From Bradyrhizobium sp. WBOS07 (GTDB lineage Bacteria; Pseudomonadota; Alphaproteobacteria; Rhizobiales; Xanthobacteraceae), in assembly GCF_024585165.1 (NCBI RefSeq), contig NZ_CP029008.1, positions 1,984,001 through 2,048,000 of the forward strand: DNA of 64,000 bases, written 5' to 3'. Both the position numbers and the translations under genes were made by a program. Numbering within the stretch: position 1 is the first letter of the stretch; each line of letters starts with the position of its first letter. Below are positions 61,887 through 64,000 of the stretch, one piece after another. The notes under the pieces were generated by a model. It had not been told where the DNA came from, searched no databases, and saw only the letters and a list, made by a program, of their open reading frames with translations.

Positions 61887-63245
61887 TCACCTGCTTCCGT
61901 CCGGTCCCATCACCAGATCCGGCAGGCCGGTCGAGATCTCCGGCACGAGGCACAGCAGCAGCACTGCGAGCATCATCAAGAGCACGAACGGCAGGGTGCC
62001 CCAGATCACCTCGCGCAGCGGAATGTCCGGCGCGACGTTGCGGATGACGAAGATGTTGAGGCCGACCGGCGGATGGATCAGCCCCATCTCCATCACGATG
62101 GTCATGACCACGCCGAACCAGATGATGTCGAAGTTGGCGGCGCGGAGCGGCGGCAGGATGATCGGCGCGGTCATCAGGATGATGGAGACCGGCGGCAGGA
62201 AGAAGCCGAGCACAACGACCATGACCAGGATCGCGAACAGCAGCTCCCAGCGCGGCAGGTGCATCGCGACGATGGATTCGGCGACCGACTGCGAGATGTG
62301 CAGATAGCTCATCACGTAGGAATAGAGCAGCGACATGCCGATGATCATCATCAGCATGGTCGATTCCCGGATCGTCGATCTCATGATCGGAGCGAGATCG
62401 CTCGGCCGCCACACGCTGTAGATCGCCGCGATCAGCGCCAGCGCAAGCAGGCCGCCGAGGCCTGCGGTTTCCGACGGGGTGGCGTAGCCGCCATAGAGCG
62501 CGATCATGACGCCGGTGAGCAGCAGCACGAAGGGAATCACGCGCGGCAGCACGCTGAAACGTTCGGCCAGCGTGTATTCGTCGCGGGCGAGGATCGGAGC
62601 TTCCGGGCCGCCGTTCTTGTAGATCGCTTCGGCTGCCGCATATTCCCGACGGAAACGGAACACGGCATAGAGGCCGAACAGCAAGACCAGCAGCAACCCC
62701 GGCCCGATGCCGGCGAGAAACAGCCGTCCGAGCGACTTTTCGGCTGCGACCGCGAACAGGATCATGGTGATCGACGGCGGCAGCAGGATGCCCAGCGTGC
62801 CGCCTGCAGCGATGATCCCGGCCGCGAAGCCGCCGGAATAGCCGCGCTTGCGCATCTCCGGAATGCCGGCCGAGCCGATCGCCGAGCAGGTCGCGGGCGA
62901 GGAGCCCGCCATCGCCGCGAACAACGCGCAGGCGAACACGTTGGCGACGCCGAGACCGCCGGGCACGCGGTGCAGCCAGGCGTGCAGGGCCGAATAGAGA
63001 TCCTGGCCGGCGCGCGACTTGCCGATCGCGGCGCCCTTCAGGATGAAGAGCGGGATCGACAAAAGCGTGATCGAGGCCATTTCCTCGTAGACGTTCTGCG
63101 TCACCGTATCGAGAGAGGCCGAGGGCATGTAAATGCCCATGAACACGACCGCGACCGCGCCGAGCGCGAACGCGATCGGCATTCCCGAGAACATCACCAG
63201 CAGCGTCGCAACGCCGTAAGCCACGCCGATACCGAACACGCTCAT
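61887..63245 (-). CDS. TRAP transporter large permease (DctM)
   Basis: A 452-residue polytopic protein (12 helices) of the TRAP DctM family. Motifs: SIPLFILKGAAIGKS, MAGSSPATCSAIGSAGIPEM and LLPPSITMILFAV. It carries the solute with DctQ. Start at ATG 63245 overlapping DctQ's stop (ATGA). Confidence 0.94.
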   Translation of the reverse strand: MSVFGIGVAYGVATLLVMFSGMPIAFALGAVAVVFMGIYMPSASLDTVTQNVYEEMASITLLSIPLFILKGAAIGKSRAGQDLYSALHAWLHRVPGGLGVANVFACALFAAMAGSSPATCSAIGSAGIPEMRKRGYSGGFAAGIIAAGGTLGILLPPSITMILFAVAAEKSLGRLFLAGIGPGLLLVLLFGLYAVFRFRREYAAAEAIYKNGGPEAPILARDEYTLAERFSVLPRVIPFVLLLTGVMIALYGGYATPSETAGLGGLLALALIAAIYSVWRPSDLAPIMRSTIRESTMLMMIIGMSLLYSYVMSYLHISQSVAESIVAMHLPRWELLFAILVMVVVLGFFLPPVSIILMTAPIILPPLRAANFDIIWFGVVMTIVMEMGLIHPPVGLNIFVIRNVAPDIPLREVIWGTLPFVLLMMLAVLLLCLVPEISTGLPDLVMGPDGSR

Positions 63246-63796
63246 GAACGCTTGGCTCCGGTGAAGGGCAGCGCAAGCTGCACGAGGATCTGGATGCAGA
63301 GCAGGCTCATTCCGAGCGCCATCAGCGTGTAGGGAATGGCGAGCGGCGGCGACCACATCGAGTTCGAGACCTGGCCGTCGACATAGGCCTCATGGGCCAG
63401 CGTCCAGGACTTCCAGGTGAAGAAGGCGCAGAACAGGAACGTGGCAGCGTCGACCAGCCAGAGCCGGATCCTGTTCGCCAGCGGCGACAACAGGCCGACG
63501 AAGGCCTCGATGCCGATGTGGCCGCGATGCTGCTGTACATAGGCGGCGGTCATGAAGGTCGCGCCGACCAAGAGGAACACCGCGGCTTCGTCCTGCCAAT
63601 AATTGGCGGCCTTGTACAGCGCGCGGCTGAGCACGCTGTAGCTCAGGATCGCGCAAGCGGCGACCAGCGCGATCGCCGCGAACACCACGATGACGGTATT
63701 GAGGATGGCAAGACCGCGATCGACCGCTGCCGCAAGGCCCGTCCTTGCGACAGCGTTGGCCGTGTCGTCACGATCCGGAAGCGGACCGTGGCTCAT
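63242..63796 (-). CDS. TRAP transporter small permease (DctQ)
   Basis: A 184-residue protein with four helices (LNTVIVVFAAIALVAACAIL; AAVFLLVGATFMTAAY; WLVDAATFLFCAFFTW; LAIPYTLMALGMSLLC) of the DctQ family. Start ATG 63796 overlaps the DctP stop; translational coupling is likely. Confidence 0.92.
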   Translation of the reverse strand: MSHGPLPDRDDTANAVARTGLAAAVDRGLAILNTVIVVFAAIALVAACAILSYSVLSRALYKAANYWQDEAAVFLLVGATFMTAAYVQQHRGHIGIEAFVGLLSPLANRIRLWLVDAATFLFCAFFTWKSWTLAHEAYVDGQVSNSMWSPPLAIPYTLMALGMSLLCIQILVQLALPFTGAKRS

Positions 63797-64000
63797 GCAG
63801 CGACGTCGTTGGCAAGCTTGAGCAGGTTTGCACAGGTCGCGGTCTTGGCGCTGTAGTCCTTCCACGCGGTGTCGCGCGCGATGTCGCGCCACTTGCCGAC
63901 GGTCGCGGCATCGAGCGCCGAGACCTTGGCGCCGGCCTTTTCGTAGACCTTGGCGACCTCGATGTCGTCATCCTGCGCACCCTTGCGGCCGAAGGCTTCG
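63793..64000 (-). CDS. TRAP transporter substrate-binding protein (DctP), C-terminal part
   Basis: A 3' partial frame open to the right edge. The end TVGKWRDIARDTAWKDYSAK and TATCANLLKLANDVAA matches the C-terminus of DctP-type periplasmic binding proteins. Its stop overlaps the DctQ start (ATGA). The substrate is unknown. Confidence 0.88.
   Translation of the reverse strand, partial: EAFGRKGAQDDDIEVAKVYEKAGAKVSALDAATVGKWRDIARDTAWKDYSAKTATCANLLKLANDVAA

Noticed and set aside
61867..63276. Long antisense frames opposite the TRAP permease
   Set aside because: High-GC antisense open frames; the DctM frame shows family motifs and membrane helices.

Overview
The window looks like chromosomal DNA of a Bradyrhizobium-type alphaproteobacterium (Nitrobacteraceae). 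The basis is high GC and codon use, a dense mix of central metabolism and catabolic transport genes, several families of short inverted dispersed repeats, an opgC-like glucan-modification gene, and a large number of tiny membrane or secreted proteins. No rRNA, IS element, integrase or CRISPR array was seen. Genus assignment is inference from gene content, not from a marker gene.

Layout. 1-3.2 kb: end of homoserine dehydrogenase, class II fructose-bisphosphatase (glpX) and a HAD dehalogenase; recJ lies at 15.5-17.4 kb. 3.2-11.5 kb: a Tat-type metallo-beta-lactamase-fold protein, then a GntR/FCD regulator divergent from an operon of enoyl-CoA hydratase, CoA transferase, a complete tripartite tricarboxylate transporter (TctC-TctB-TctA) and a PdxA-family dehydrogenase, apparently a carboxylate uptake and catabolism unit. 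11.5-20.9 kb: GAF-cyclase, NmrA-like protein, soluble methyl-accepting-type sensor, recJ, SDR, class II aldolase, LysR and azoreductase. 20.9-27.2 kb: lytic transglycosylase, MarR/AhpD/cupin genes, DUF808 protein, M23 peptidase. 27.2-30.1 kb: elongation factor P with its lysine-modification enzymes EpmA and EpmB.

30.4-31.7 kb holds DAHP synthase (aroG, GTG start) preceded by a clear attenuator: a 26-residue leader peptide with a Y-F-W-Y-F-S-Y run, a competing antiterminator and an intrinsic terminator. 31.7-38.6 kb: HdeD and PrsW membrane proteins, two PilZ proteins, tRNA-Glu, small proteins, GST, glyoxalase. 38.7-40.6 kb: a visibly AT-richer two-gene insert (two-TM protein plus exported trypsin-like protease), the best candidate for an accessory, possibly undescribed cassette. 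40.6-52.3 kb: a small-protein-rich zone with HU, sirtuin, a double cold-shock protein, tRNA-Pro and a candidate two-member small-RNA family (45.8 kb minus, 51.0 kb plus) whose hairpin stems differ in sequence yet both stay base-paired.

52.4-64 kb: OpgC-like acyltransferase, NDUFS4-like complex I protein, an Lrp regulator, an AraC regulator divergent from a leucine/isovalerate degradation operon (isovaleryl-CoA dehydrogenase, both methylcrotonyl-CoA carboxylase subunits, HMG-CoA lyase), and the end of a TRAP transporter operon (DctP partial, DctQ, DctM).
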